Shown one piece after another: positions 14,941-24,026 of a DNA stretch of 64,000 nucleotides. Under the pieces are notes generated by a model. The model worked only from the letters and a program-made list of their open reading frames with translations. It did not search any database and had not been told where the DNA came from. The position numbers were made by a program, and so were the translations under genes. Origin of the DNA: Mayfieldus profundus (GTDB lineage: Bacteria > Actinomycetota > Thermoleophilia > Solirubrobacterales > 70-9); the NCBI GenBank assembly GCA_038040325.1, contig JBBPIM010000007.1, forward strand, positions 21,047-85,046, written 5' to 3'. Numbering within the stretch: the stretch's first letter is position 1; each line of letters starts with the position of its first letter.

Positions 14941-17250
14941 GTGACGCTCTCGAACGTATCCGGATTCCCCCGAATCGGCCCCAACCGCGAGCTGAAATTC
15001 GCCGCCGAGGGCCACTGGCGCGGCCAGATTTCGGCCGACGAGCTGGCCGCGACGGCGCGTGAGATCCGCCGCGCCAACTGGGCCCTGATGCAGCAGGCCG
15101 GCATCGACCTGATCCCCTCCAACGATTTCTCCCTCTACGACCAGGTGCTCGACGCGATCACGCTGGTCGGCGCCGTCCCCGAGCGCTACGGGCACGAGGG
15201 CGGCGACGTCGGCCTCGACACCTACTTCGCGATGGCGCGCGGCCGCCAGGCGGACGGCGTCGACGTCACCGCGATGGAGATGACCAAGTGGTTCGACACC
15301 AACTACCACTACATAGTCCCCGAGCTGGGCCCCGACACCCGCTTCGCCCTCTCCGGCCAGAAGCCGTTCGACGAGTACGTGGAGGGGCAGGAGACGCTCG
15401 GCATCGCCACCATCCCGGTCCTGGTCGGGCCGGTCTCCCTGCTGCTGCTCGGAAAGCCGGCCGAGGGCGTCGCCGAGGACTTCGACCGGCTCAGCCTGCT
15501 GGAGCCGCTGCTCGGCGTTTACGGCGAGGTGATCGAGCGGCTCGCCGAGCACGGCGCCGAGTGGGTGCAGCTCGACGAGCCCTGCTTCGTGGAGAGCCGC
15601 TCCGAGCGGGAGCTGGACGCGCTGCGCCTCGCCTACGAGGAGCTCTCGAAGGTCCACGAGCGCACCCGGCTTCTGGTAAAGACGTACTTCGACCACGTGG
15701 GCGACGCCTACGCGGTGCTGAGGGAGCTGCCCATCGACGGTGTGGGGCTCGATTTCGTGCAGGGTCGCGAGAACGTCGGCCTCGCCCGAGACGTGGGGCG
15801 GTTGGAGGGCAAGACGCTGTTCGCCGGCATCGTCGACGGGCGCAACGTCTGGATCAACGACCTGCACGCCAGGCTCGAGGAGCTCCGCCACCTCGAGGAG
15901 CTCGCCGACGAGGTCGTCGTATCGACCTCCTGTTCACTGCTTCACACTCCGGTCGACCTCGACGCCGAGCCCGACCTCGACGACGAGCTGCGCTCCTGGA
16001 TGGCCTTCGCCAAGCAGAAGGTGGCCGAGGTCGCGGTGCTGGCCAGAGGCCTCGCGGAGGGGGCCGGCGCGATCGAGACCGAGCTGGCCGACAACGTGGA
16101 AGCGCTGGAGAGCCGCCAGGAGTCGGAGCGCACCCGAAACCCCGCGGTCCGCGAACGGGTCGCGGCCGTCGACGAGGACGCCGCTCGCCGCGCCAGCCCC
16201 TTCGCGGCGCGCCGCGACGCTCAGCGCGCCGAGCTGGAGCTGCCGCTGTTTCCGACCACAACAATCGGCTCCTACCCTCAGACCGCGGAGATCCGCGCCG
16301 CGCGGGCCGAGCTGCGCGAAGGAAAGATCGACGGCGCCGCCTACGAGGAGCGGATGCGGTCGGAGATCGAGCGCGTGATCCGCTTCCAGGAGGAGATCGG
16401 CCTCGACGTGCTGGTGCACGGGGAGCCCGAGCGCAACGACATGGTCCAGTACTTCGCCGAGCAGATGGACGGTTACGCCTTCACGCAAAACGCATGGGTG
16501 CAGTCCTACGGCTCACGCTGCGTGCGCCCGCCGATCCTGTTCGGCGACGTGTCGCGGCCGCACCCGATCACGGTCGAGTGGATCATCTACGCGCAGTCGC
16601 TCAGCGAGCGGCCGGTGAAGGGCATGCTCACCGGGCCGGTGACGATGCTGCAGTGGTCGTTCGTGCGTGACGACCAGCCGCGATCCGAGACCTGCGAGCA
16701 GCTGGCGCTGGCGATCCGTGACGAGGTCGCCGATCTTGAAGAAGCCGGAGTCCAGATCATCCAGGTGGATGAGCCGGCGATCCGCGAGGGGCTTCCCCTG
16801 CGCGAGGACCGCTGGGGCGAGTACCTGGAGTGGGCGGTGCGCTGCTTTCGCGTCGCCACCTCGGGCGTGGAGGACTCGACCCAGGTCCAGACGCACATGT
16901 GCTACTCGGACTTCGGCGACATCATGGAGCAGATCCAGGCGATGGACGCCGACGTGCTGCTGATCGAGGCGGCGCGTTCGCGCATGGAGCTGCTGCACGA
17001 CTGGGAGCGCACCGGCTACGAGCAGGAGATCGGACCCGGCGTCTATGACATCCACTCGCCGCGGGTGCCCCCGGTCGAGGAGATGGCCGAGCTGCTGGAG
17101 GCGGCGGCCGGCGTGCTTCGCCCGGAGCAGATCTGGGTCAACCCGGACTGCGGGCTGAAGACCCGCGCCTGGCCGGAGACCGACGCCGCCCTGCGCAACA
17201 TGGTGGACGCAGCCCGCCAGGCTCGCGAGCAGCTCGTGCCCGCGCGCTAG
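14941..17250 (+). CDS. metE: cobalamin-independent methionine synthase
   Basis: A 769-residue MetE, close to the usual ~755. It transfers the methyl group of 5-methyltetrahydropteroyl-triglutamate to homocysteine. The family-type N-terminus TLSNVSGFPRIGPNRELKF begins at the GTG 14941, which fixes the start. The C-terminal catalytic barrel has QTHMCYSDF (zinc ligands His and Cys near 651/653) and NPDCGLKTR (zinc ligand Cys near 736). TTTIGSYPQT opens the second half. The next gene begins at once after the stop codon, so a P450 is likely co-translated. Confidence 0.96.
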   Translation: MTLSNVSGFPRIGPNRELKFAAEGHWRGQISADELAATAREIRRANWALMQQAGIDLIPSNDFSLYDQVLDAITLVGAVPERYGHEGGDVGLDTYFAMARGRQADGVDVTAMEMTKWFDTNYHYIVPELGPDTRFALSGQKPFDEYVEGQETLGIATIPVLVGPVSLLLLGKPAEGVAEDFDRLSLLEPLLGVYGEVIERLAEHGAEWVQLDEPCFVESRSERELDALRLAYEELSKVHERTRLLVKTYFDHVGDAYAVLRELPIDGVGLDFVQGRENVGLARDVGRLEGKTLFAGIVDGRNVWINDLHARLEELRHLEELADEVVVSTSCSLLHTPVDLDAEPDLDDELRSWMAFAKQKVAEVAVLARGLAEGAGAIETELADNVEALESRQESERTRNPAVRERVAAVDEDAARRASPFAARRDAQRAELELPLFPTTTIGSYPQTAEIRAARAELREGKIDGAAYEERMRSEIERVIRFQEEIGLDVLVHGEPERNDMVQYFAEQMDGYAFTQNAWVQSYGSRCVRPPILFGDVSRPHPITVEWIIYAQSLSERPVKGMLTGPVTMLQWSFVRDDQPRSETCEQLALAIRDEVADLEEAGVQIIQVDEPAIREGLPLREDRWGEYLEWAVRCFRVATSGVEDSTQVQTHMCYSDFGDIMEQIQAMDADVLLIEAARSRMELLHDWERTGYEQEIGPGVYDIHSPRVPPVEEMAELLEAAAGVLRPEQIWVNPDCGLKTRAWPETDAALRNMVDAARQAREQLVPAR

Positions 17251-17253
17251 GTG

Positions 17254-18630
17254 ATGCGCTCAGCCCTACCCCCCGGCCCTCCCTACCCGGTACTGCTGCA
17301 GTCGATCGGCTTCTGGAAACGGCCGCTGGCATTCATGGAGCGCTGCCGCGCCCGCTACGGCAAGCGCTTTACGGTCCGCTTCGTCGCCACGCCGCCGTTC
17401 GTGATGCTCTCCGACCCCGACGACGTAAAGGAGATCTTTACGGCATCTGCCGAGGTCCTTCACCCTGGCGAGGGCGCTCGGGTGCTCGAGCCCGTCGTCG
17501 GCACCAACTCGGTGATCCTGCTCGACGAGGGCGCCCACCTCGAGCAGCGCAAGCTGATGCTCCCCGCCTTCCATGGCGAGAAGATGCAGCGGCTGAGCGG
17601 CCTGATGGCCGAGGTCGCCGAGCGCGAGGTGGCGAGCTGGCCGCAGGACGAGGCGATCGAGCTGCATCCGCGCATGCAACGCCTGACCCTCGAGATCATC
17701 CTGCGGGCGGTGTTCGGCCTCGATCCGGGGGAACGCCTGGACACGTTGCGCGACCGCCTCGCCAGGATGCTTGCGTTCGGCGACCGGCCGATCAGCCTGG
17801 TGCCGATCCGACCCGGGCGCCTCGCCTCGGTGCTCGAACGGGTCGGGCCCTTCGCACAGTTCCTGGCGCTCCAGGAGGACGCCGATGAGATGCTGTTCGA
17901 GCTGATCGACGAGCGCCGCCGCGAGGACGGCGAGCGCGACGACATCCTCACCATGCTGCTCGAGGCCCGCCACGAGGACGGCTCCCCGATGTCCCGGCAG
18001 GAGCTGCGTGACGAGTTGATGACGCTGCTCGTCGCCGGGCACGAGACCACCGCTTCGGCGCTCGCCTGGGCATTCGAGCGCCTCGCTCGTTCCCCCGAAG
18101 TCCTTGGCCGGCTCACCGAGGAGGTGGCGGCGGAAGACGGCGACGCTTACCTGACCGCCACGATCCAGGAGACCCTGCGGCGGCGCCCGGTGCTGCCCAA
18201 CGTCGCGCCGCGGCTCGTCATGGAGGAGGTCGAGGTCGGCGGCTGGACCTACCCGCCGGGCGTCTGCCTGGTCGGCAACGCCTACCTGATCCACCACGAC
18301 GCCGAGATCTACCCGGACCCCTACGCCTTTCGGCCCGAGCGCTTCCTCGAGGAGTCGCCGGGCACCTACACCTGGATCCCCTTCGGCGGCGGCAGGCGCC
18401 GTTGCCTGGGCGCCAGCTTCGCGCAGCTCGAGATGCAGATCGTGCTTCGCAGCGTGATCGCCGGCCCGGGGGTGCGGGCGGCGACGAACGGGCACGAGGC
18501 GCCCAGCCGGCGCAACATCACGATCAAGCCCGCGGGCGGAGCGCGAACGATGCTCGGCGAGCGCCCCGCCGCGGATCCTCAGGCGGCCGTGGCCGCGACC
18601 GGATCGGCGCAGAACTCCTCCAGCAGCTGA
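17254..18630 (+). CDS. cytochrome P450
   Basis: A 458-residue soluble P450. The I-helix oxygen-binding motif AGHETTASAL is near residue 262, the K-helix ExxR is in ETLRRRPVL near 305, and the haem loop FGGGRRRCLG has the thiolate cysteine near 383. The N-terminus LPPGPPYPVLLQSIGF is the proline-rich hinge seen in CYP102/CYP110-like enzymes. The ATG at 17254 follows the metE TAG by three bases (a GTG at 17251 is the alternative), so the two genes are coupled. The substrate is unknown. The last 52 nt overlap the convergent hydrolase gene. Confidence 0.92.
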   Translation: MRSALPPGPPYPVLLQSIGFWKRPLAFMERCRARYGKRFTVRFVATPPFVMLSDPDDVKEIFTASAEVLHPGEGARVLEPVVGTNSVILLDEGAHLEQRKLMLPAFHGEKMQRLSGLMAEVAEREVASWPQDEAIELHPRMQRLTLEIILRAVFGLDPGERLDTLRDRLARMLAFGDRPISLVPIRPGRLASVLERVGPFAQFLALQEDADEMLFELIDERRREDGERDDILTMLLEARHEDGSPMSRQELRDELMTLLVAGHETTASALAWAFERLARSPEVLGRLTEEVAAEDGDAYLTATIQETLRRRPVLPNVAPRLVMEEVEVGGWTYPPGVCLVGNAYLIHHDAEIYPDPYAFRPERFLEESPGTYTWIPFGGGRRRCLGASFAQLEMQIVLRSVIAGPGVRAATNGHEAPSRRNITIKPAGGARTMLGERPAADPQAAVAATGSAQNSSSS

Positions 18631-19442
18631 ACCAGGCGCTCGGGCGCTTCGAGCTGCGGGCAGTGGCCGCACTTCTCGATCACCTCGAGCCGCGAGCCGT
18701 CGACTTCGCGCAGCACGCGCTCGGCGCCGCTGGCGAAGACCATGCGGTCGCTGTCGCCCCAGACGATCAGCACCGGGCATCCGATGCGGTCGAGCCGGAA
18801 CGGGTCGGCGAGCTCGGCGCGCAGGCGCCTGCCGCTGGCCAGGATCCGCGCCACGTCGCTGCTGCTTCCAACGTGACTGGTGAAGGAGGAGATCACCCGC
18901 CTGCTGACCTGGGTCGGGCGGGCGAAGGCGACCTGGCGGTAGACGCGGCCGACCGCGCCGCGGACGATCGCTTCCGGAACCGGCACCGGCGAGGCGAGGA
19001 TCCCGCGGATCAGCCGCTCACCCTGGATCACCAGAAACCACCCGGCCATGTCGAACCCGGCGGGCGCGATCGGCACGATCCCGGCCAGCCCGCTCTCCTC
19101 GTGCTCGGCGGCGCGCAGTGCGGCGACGCCGCCGAGCGAGTTGCCGGCGATCACCGCTCCGCCCTCGGGGGCGAAGTGGGCCAGCGCTGCGCGCACGAAG
19201 CGGTCGTGCTGGCGCAGCACCGGCTGGTCGGGGTCGAGGCGGGCCGCGGTGCCGTAGCCCGGCAGGTCGAGCGCCACCGCGTGCCTTCCGTGGCGGCGCA
19301 GCAGGTCGAGCGCCGGGCGCCAGGTGTCGGCGCTGTCCGACCAGCCGTGCAGGAGCAGCAGCGGCGGCCCCTCCCCATCGAGCTCCAGCGCCCTGGAATC
19401 GAACCCTGCGAGGCTGAGTTTGTGCTCGAAGAGGACCCCCAT
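18579..19442 (-). CDS. alpha/beta hydrolase
   Basis: A 287-residue alpha/beta-hydrolase with an intact triad. LLLLHGWSDSADTW holds the oxyanion loop, GNSLGG the nucleophile serine near residue 101, VIWGDSDRMV the acid, and CGHCPQLEAPE the histidine. It resembles epoxide-hydrolase/lactonase/haloperoxidase-like members; the substrate is not known. The ATG at 19442 gives a normal family N-terminus; a TTG 15 nt upstream is possible. It overlaps the 3' end of the P450 gene by 52 nt on the opposite strand. Confidence 0.9.
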   Translation of the reverse strand: MGVLFEHKLSLAGFDSRALELDGEGPPLLLLHGWSDSADTWRPALDLLRRHGRHAVALDLPGYGTAARLDPDQPVLRQHDRFVRAALAHFAPEGGAVIAGNSLGGVAALRAAEHEESGLAGIVPIAPAGFDMAGWFLVIQGERLIRGILASPVPVPEAIVRGAVGRVYRQVAFARPTQVSRRVISSFTSHVGSSSDVARILASGRRLRAELADPFRLDRIGCPVLIVWGDSDRMVFASGAERVLREVDGSRLEVIEKCGHCPQLEAPERLVQLLEEFCADPVAATAA

Positions 19443-19589
19443 TGGCCGTGCAGCCAAGCTAGCGGGGCACGAGGACGCCTTGCGCCGCTTCGCCTACCAA
19501 CAATTACCGAGGCTTTAGCTTTCGATTGCTAGCGTGCGGTCTTGGCTCAAGCAACCGCCCGGCCGAACGCCGGGCAAGAAGGAGACACC

Positions 19590-19799
19590 ATGCAGCGCAG
19601 GGAAACGCCCGAGGTCGAGGGTGTCGAAACGTATGTCTCGGTCGCCGAGGACATGGACCTGGCCGGCGACGAGTTCATTGAGTACGTGAGGGTTCGCACC
19701 CGCGCCGAGGTGGAGTGGCTGCGACTGCTCGCCGAGTGGTGCCAGGAGCAGGCCGAGCGCATCACCGCCGACCTCGACCGCGCCGTCGCCGCCCGCTGA
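19590..19799 (+). CDS. small hypothetical protein
   Basis: A 69-residue protein starting at an ATG with a good ribosome binding site (GAAGGAGA, 5 nt upstream). It is acidic in the middle (VAEDMDLAGDEFIEYVRVRTRAE) and is predicted to be helical through the end (EWCQEQAERITADLDRAVAAR). It has no membrane segment and no known motif. It stands alone between a convergent hydrolase and the Mur ligase operon. Confidence 0.65.
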   Translation: MQRRETPEVEGVETYVSVAEDMDLAGDEFIEYVRVRTRAEVEWLRLLAEWCQEQAERITADLDRAVAAR

Positions 19800-19835
19800 G
19801 CCTGCGCCACTTCGGCTAAGGGACGGCGGGCCGGC

Positions 19836-21362
19836 CTAATTAGCTGCGGTCGCGGGGGCGACCGGCTCGGTCAGCTTCGCGAGCAGCTCGCGCACCACCA
19901 CCCGGTCGTCGAAGGGGGGCCCCGCCCCGGATCGATCGAGCTTCAGGGTCGGGAGCGCGCCCCGCCCCGCCACCAGCACGAGGTCCCCCGCACCGGCTCG
20001 GCGCAGCGCCATGTCGATCGCCGCACGCCTGTCCATCGCCGCGCTGAGCGCCGCCCCACCGGCACTCCGGGCGCCGGCAAGCAGTCCCTCGACCGCGGCT
20101 TCGGGCGCTTCCCCGTAGGTGCTCGTCGTCGTTATCACGAGCTCGTCGGTCAGCCGGCGGGCGATGCGGCCCATCTGTGGCCGCTTCGGCGGATCATGCG
20201 TACCGGGGGCCGACACCACCGCGATCAGTCGCCCGCCCGGCCGGGCGCTGACGATCCGGCGGGCGGTGCGGATCACGTTGAGGAGGGCGTCATGGGTGTG
20301 GGCGAAGTCCACGACGACGTCGAAGGGCTGTCCCTGGTCGATCGGCTCGAAGCGCCCCGGAACCGGGGGCGCAGCGGAGAGCCGAACCAGGGTCGCGTCC
20401 CGGTCGAGCCCCAGCGCCCCCGCGAGCGCAAGCGCCGCAGTCACGTTGGCTGCGTTGTGGGCGCCCGGGTGCCGCGTGACCACCGTCAGGGCGCCCTCCG
20501 GCGTCCGGATCCGCGCCCTCCCGGAGCGAAGGTCCCATTCGCAGGACTCGAGCCGATAGTCGGCCTGGGGAGAGGTGCCGTAGCGAACCGCACGACCCCC
20601 CGCCTCCTCGACGGCGTCCGCCAGCTCCCGGCCGTACGCCTGGTCTGTGTTCATCACCGAGAGCGGCGACGCCAGGCCGTCGCGGAGGAAGAGGCGACGC
20701 TTGACCTCCCCGTAGCGCTCCATCGTGCCGTGCCGGTGCAGGTGCTCGCGACTGAGGTTCGTGAACACCGCCGCCTCGGGCAGAAATCCGGGACATCCCT
20801 CGAGCTGGAAGCTCGAGACCTCGCAGACGACGCAGGGCGAGTCGCCGGGGACGCTGGAGAGTGGGGGGCCGAAATCGGTGTTCCCTGCCAGCGAAGCGGT
20901 GATCGAGGCCCCCTGGAGCGCCGCGAGCACCAGCGACGCCGTGGTCGACTTGCCGTTGGTACCGGTCACGGCGATCAACGGCGCCCGCCCGAGCCGCCAC
21001 CCGAGCTCGAGCTCGTCGACGACGGTGACGCCGCGGTGGGCCGCCTCCACCAGCAGCGGCGAATCGCAGGGAATGCCGGGGCTCTTGACGATGCACATGG
21101 GGCGCGGGTCCCGGGCCAGCATCTGGATGCCGTCTCCGCCGAGCTCGGAATCGACCCCGCGGGCCCTCAGCTTCGAGCGGGCCTGCTCGGTGACCGGGGA
21201 TACGAATCCGTCCCAGGCCTTCACCCTTGCCGGCCCCCCGAGCCGCGCCAGCGCGGCGGCGGCCGCCAGCCCGGCCTTGCCCACGCCGGCGACGAGATAG
21301 GGGCCGGGTGGGGGCTTGGGCCGAGTCGGTCGCTCCTGAAGTGCGCCGAGCGCCGCGCTCAT
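19836..21362 (-). CDS. Mur ligase family protein, MurD/MurE hybrid
   Basis: A 508-residue three-domain Mur ligase. The N-terminal Rossmann domain (YLVAGVGKAGLAAAAALARL) is MurD-like. The ATP domain has GTNGKSTTASL (about residue 135) and SSFQLEGCP (MurD-like), but EHLHRHGTMERYGEVKRRLF is MurE-like. The C-terminal domain is MurE-like: VVDFAHTHDALLNVI (near 350), KRPQMGRIA, and FDDRVVVREL at the end. Where MurE has the diaminopimelate-binding DNPR motif, this protein has TSTYGEAPE. It should join an amino acid to a carboxylated nucleotide-sugar or similar acceptor with ATP, but neither MurD nor MurE is a safe name. The ATG overlaps the MurT stop by four bases (ATGA). Confidence 0.85.
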   Translation of the reverse strand: MSAALGALQERPTRPKPPPGPYLVAGVGKAGLAAAAALARLGGPARVKAWDGFVSPVTEQARSKLRARGVDSELGGDGIQMLARDPRPMCIVKSPGIPCDSPLLVEAAHRGVTVVDELELGWRLGRAPLIAVTGTNGKSTTASLVLAALQGASITASLAGNTDFGPPLSSVPGDSPCVVCEVSSFQLEGCPGFLPEAAVFTNLSREHLHRHGTMERYGEVKRRLFLRDGLASPLSVMNTDQAYGRELADAVEEAGGRAVRYGTSPQADYRLESCEWDLRSGRARIRTPEGALTVVTRHPGAHNAANVTAALALAGALGLDRDATLVRLSAAPPVPGRFEPIDQGQPFDVVVDFAHTHDALLNVIRTARRIVSARPGGRLIAVVSAPGTHDPPKRPQMGRIARRLTDELVITTTSTYGEAPEAAVEGLLAGARSAGGAALSAAMDRRAAIDMALRRAGAGDLVLVAGRGALPTLKLDRSGAGPPFDDRVVVRELLAKLTEPVAPATAAN

Positions 21363-22819
21363 TCCCAGAACGGTGCGGCGAAGCCGCGGTCGGCAAGCAG
21401 CGTTCGGATCTGGATCATCGCCGAGTAGGTCGGCAGGGCGATGAGCCGCCCGTTCGCCAGGTCGATTGCCCGGTCGAACGACGAAGCGATGCCGTCCACC
21501 GACTCGATCGCGCCGGCCGGGACGCCGGCGTACTTGAGCCTCAATGCCATCTCCGGTGCGCGGCTCCCTGCGCAGACGACGCGGCCGATGCGGTCGGCGA
21601 ACGGCTCGAAATCGACGTCCCAGATCCACGAGGTGTCGCGCCCGTCGGGATGGGTGTCGTTGAGGGCGATCCAGAGGTCCAACCTGCGCTCCCGTTCCAG
21701 CGCCAGGGTGCGCAGCAGCTCAGTCGCGCCAACCGGGTTCTTCATCAGCATCATCTCCACGCGGGTGCCGCCGACGCGGATCGTCTCGCCGCGCCCGAAG
21801 ACCGGCGACATCGATTCCAGACCGCGGCGGATCGCCGCCTCCGGCACCCCCAACTCGACCGCCGCCGCGACCGCGGCGAGGGCGTTGTAGGCGTTGTACA
21901 GCCCGGGGAGCGGAAGCCGCAGCCTCAGCGCGCCGGCCGGAGTGCTGACCTCGAGATCGGAGCCCGACATTCCGTGCAGCGCGATCGCCGACGCGGCGAC
22001 CCCGGGCGTCGGGCGCTGACGGCATTCGCAGGCCCAATGGCCGAGGTGGCCGACGAACGCACGGTCGTAGCGGTAGGCGGCGCCACAGTCTTCGCAATGC
22101 ACGGCGTCGTTGATCAAGCGAGGTGTCGGCTCACCCTGCGAGCGGTCCTCGATGCCGAACAACGTCACCTCGGCCCTACCCTGCTTTTCGCCGAGCGCCG
22201 CGATCAGGGGATCGTCGGCGCAGATCACGAACCTGGGTGCCGCCGCGCGATCGACCAAATTCGCGAAGCGTTCGACCAGGTAGTCCACCTCCCCGTATGC
22301 GTCCAGCCTGTCGCGCGAGAGGTTGCCGAGGACGATCGCCCGGGGCCGTATCTCGGCCGCCATCGGCGTCAGCCAGGCTTCGTCGACCTCGAAAACCCCG
22401 ATCTGGCCCGGTTCGAGCAGCGCCGTGGCGATCCCCCATTGCGCGTTGGCCCCGGCCTTGTTGTGGACCGTCCTCCAACCTGCTGCGCGCAGGATCGAGG
22501 CCAGCAGGTTCGCTGTCGTGGTCTTGCCGTTCGTTCCGCTGACCAGGATCGACCCGCCTTCGAGGCGCGATGCGAGCTGGCCGATCGCTCCCGGCTCCAT
22601 CCCAAGCAGCATCCGCCCGGGGGCGGAAGTGCCACCCCCTCGGCCGCCGGCCCGGCTCACCCGCACCGCGGCGCGCGCGATGCCCAGCTTCGTGTGCGGA
22701 ACCGGCCTCGGGTTCGCCGAGATGTCGGGCGGGACCGGAGGCGGAAAGCCGTCGGTGCGGTTCTCGTGCAGGGAGTCGAGCCGCTCGAACAGCGCCGCTT
22801 CGTCGAATCGAGGCGGCAT
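21359..22819 (-). CDS. murT: MurT-type lipid II isoglutaminyl synthase subunit
   Basis: A 486-residue Mur-ligase homologue with all MurT marks. These are SGTNGKTTTANLLA (P-loop, about residue 93) and NLSRDRLDAYGEVD, then a Cys4-type zinc ribbon CEDCGAAYR...HWACEC (about 240-262) and the DUF1727 C-terminus with IALNDTHPDGRDTSWIWDVDFE (near 380-400). In MurT the aspartate in this stretch completes the triad of the partner GatD. MurT-GatD amidates the D-glutamate of lipid II. No GatD glutaminase gene is in this window. Its ATG follows the previous stop codon by one base (TGAG-ATG), and the hybrid Mur ligase overlaps its stop, so all are one operon. Confidence 0.92.
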   Translation of the reverse strand: MPPRFDEAALFERLDSLHENRTDGFPPPVPPDISANPRPVPHTKLGIARAAVRVSRAGGRGGGTSAPGRMLLGMEPGAIGQLASRLEGGSILVSGTNGKTTTANLLASILRAAGWRTVHNKAGANAQWGIATALLEPGQIGVFEVDEAWLTPMAAEIRPRAIVLGNLSRDRLDAYGEVDYLVERFANLVDRAAAPRFVICADDPLIAALGEKQGRAEVTLFGIEDRSQGEPTPRLINDAVHCEDCGAAYRYDRAFVGHLGHWACECRQRPTPGVAASAIALHGMSGSDLEVSTPAGALRLRLPLPGLYNAYNALAAVAAAVELGVPEAAIRRGLESMSPVFGRGETIRVGGTRVEMMLMKNPVGATELLRTLALERERRLDLWIALNDTHPDGRDTSWIWDVDFEPFADRIGRVVCAGSRAPEMALRLKYAGVPAGAIESVDGIASSFDRAIDLANGRLIALPTYSAMIQIRTLLADRGFAAPFWE

Positions 22820-22820
22820 C

Positions 22821-24026
22821 TCAGCCCGTCGATGCGGGGCTCGTCGCGAACCAGCGCGCGAGCCGCTCCTTGCTCATCAGCTGCGAGGGCTCGACCTGGC
22901 GGCTGAAGCAGTCGCGCAGATCCTGGCCGGCGTCGGGCTCGGTGGCCCAGCCGCGAAACAGCACCTCCCCGGTGCCCGGCCTGGGAAAGCGGCCCCAGGC
23001 AAACGACCAGTCGTAGTGCTCGGCGGCGCGAGCGTCGCGCCACTCCTCATAGCCGTCAAGGCTCGGCTTCGAGCCCGACAGCGCCTCGGCAACATAGAGA
23101 GCCTGCTCGAAGGCGTCGCCGATCCCCTGCGCGGTCCCCGGGTGCTTGAAGTGGCCGGCGTCGCCGACCAGCGCCCATCCCGGTCCCGCGGCGCGGCGGA
23201 AGAAGCCCTGCATCAGCGGCTCCGGGGCAACGGCCACCTCGGTCACCATGCGCGCCTCGTCCAGCAGCTCGGGGTCGATGGTCTCGGGGAACGTGCGCAG
23301 CATCTGCACGTACTTGCGCTCACGCTCGTCCTGCGTTCCGCGGGTCAGCTCGGGGGTGCCGTTGGCGATCAGCATGTGCAGGCCATCCTCGACCGGCACC
23401 CGGTTCAGCACCCGGTCGAGCTCGATCTGCATGCTGCCATAGCCGTCGTTGGGGATTCCCTCCCAATAGGCATAGGAGATGGCGATCTCGCCTCTCATCG
23501 GGCGCTCCTTGGGGATGCCGAGCAGCTTCGCCACTGCCGAGCCCCGACCGTCAGCGCCGAACACCCAGCGTGCGCCGATCCGCTCACCGTCCTCGAGGAC
23601 CACACCGCGCGCCGGGTCCTCCTCGGTTCCCGAGCCGATCAGTCCCACGACCCGCCTGCCGAAGGCGCCTTTCGCTCCGGCTTTCAGGGCGACGTCGATG
23701 CCCGCCTTGTCGAGCACGATCCTGCGCGGTGCCGCTGCTCGGTCGAAACCGTCGACGGGGGTGAAGCCACCGACGATCTCGTGGCCGAGGCCCCGGAAGC
23801 GGCTCTGGTACAGGGGCAGCTCATGCTCGGAGCGAAGCCTGTCCAGCACCCCGAGCCGCTCGAGGTGCGCCAGCCCGTTCGGCCAGAGCCCGTGGGTCGA
23901 GATCGTGGTGCTCGGGAACTCGTCGCGGTCGACGAGCAGGACGTCCCATCCCCGTTTGGCGAGGTCGATTGCCAGCGCCGAGCCGGCGCAGCGCGCGCCG
24001 ACGATCACCGCGTCGTGCTCCCTCAT
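22821..24026 (-). CDS. FAD-dependent oxidoreductase (geranylgeranyl-reductase/PHBH family)
   Basis: A 401-residue flavoprotein. VIVGARCAGSALAIDLAKRG (residues 7-26) is the FAD-binding fold, VFGADGRGSAVAKLLG the central DG motif, and WALVGDAGHFKHPGTAQGIGDAF the GD motif that binds the flavin ribityl chain. This set fits group-A monooxygenases and geranylgeranyl reductases; the substrate is unknown. Its ATG overlaps the enoyl-CoA hydratase stop (TGATG), so the two are coupled. The operon places it between beta-oxidation-like genes and the Mur ligases. Confidence 0.87.
   Translation of the reverse strand: MREHDAVIVGARCAGSALAIDLAKRGWDVLLVDRDEFPSTTISTHGLWPNGLAHLERLGVLDRLRSEHELPLYQSRFRGLGHEIVGGFTPVDGFDRAAAPRRIVLDKAGIDVALKAGAKGAFGRRVVGLIGSGTEEDPARGVVLEDGERIGARWVFGADGRGSAVAKLLGIPKERPMRGEIAISYAYWEGIPNDGYGSMQIELDRVLNRVPVEDGLHMLIANGTPELTRGTQDERERKYVQMLRTFPETIDPELLDEARMVTEVAVAPEPLMQGFFRRAAGPGWALVGDAGHFKHPGTAQGIGDAFEQALYVAEALSGSKPSLDGYEEWRDARAAEHYDWSFAWGRFPRPGTGEVLFRGWATEPDAGQDLRDCFSRQVEPSQLMSKERLARWFATSPASTG

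Noticed and set aside
15288..16670. 460-codon frame inside metE.
   Set aside because: It is an Arg/Gly/Ala-rich shadow of the unmistakable MetE frame.
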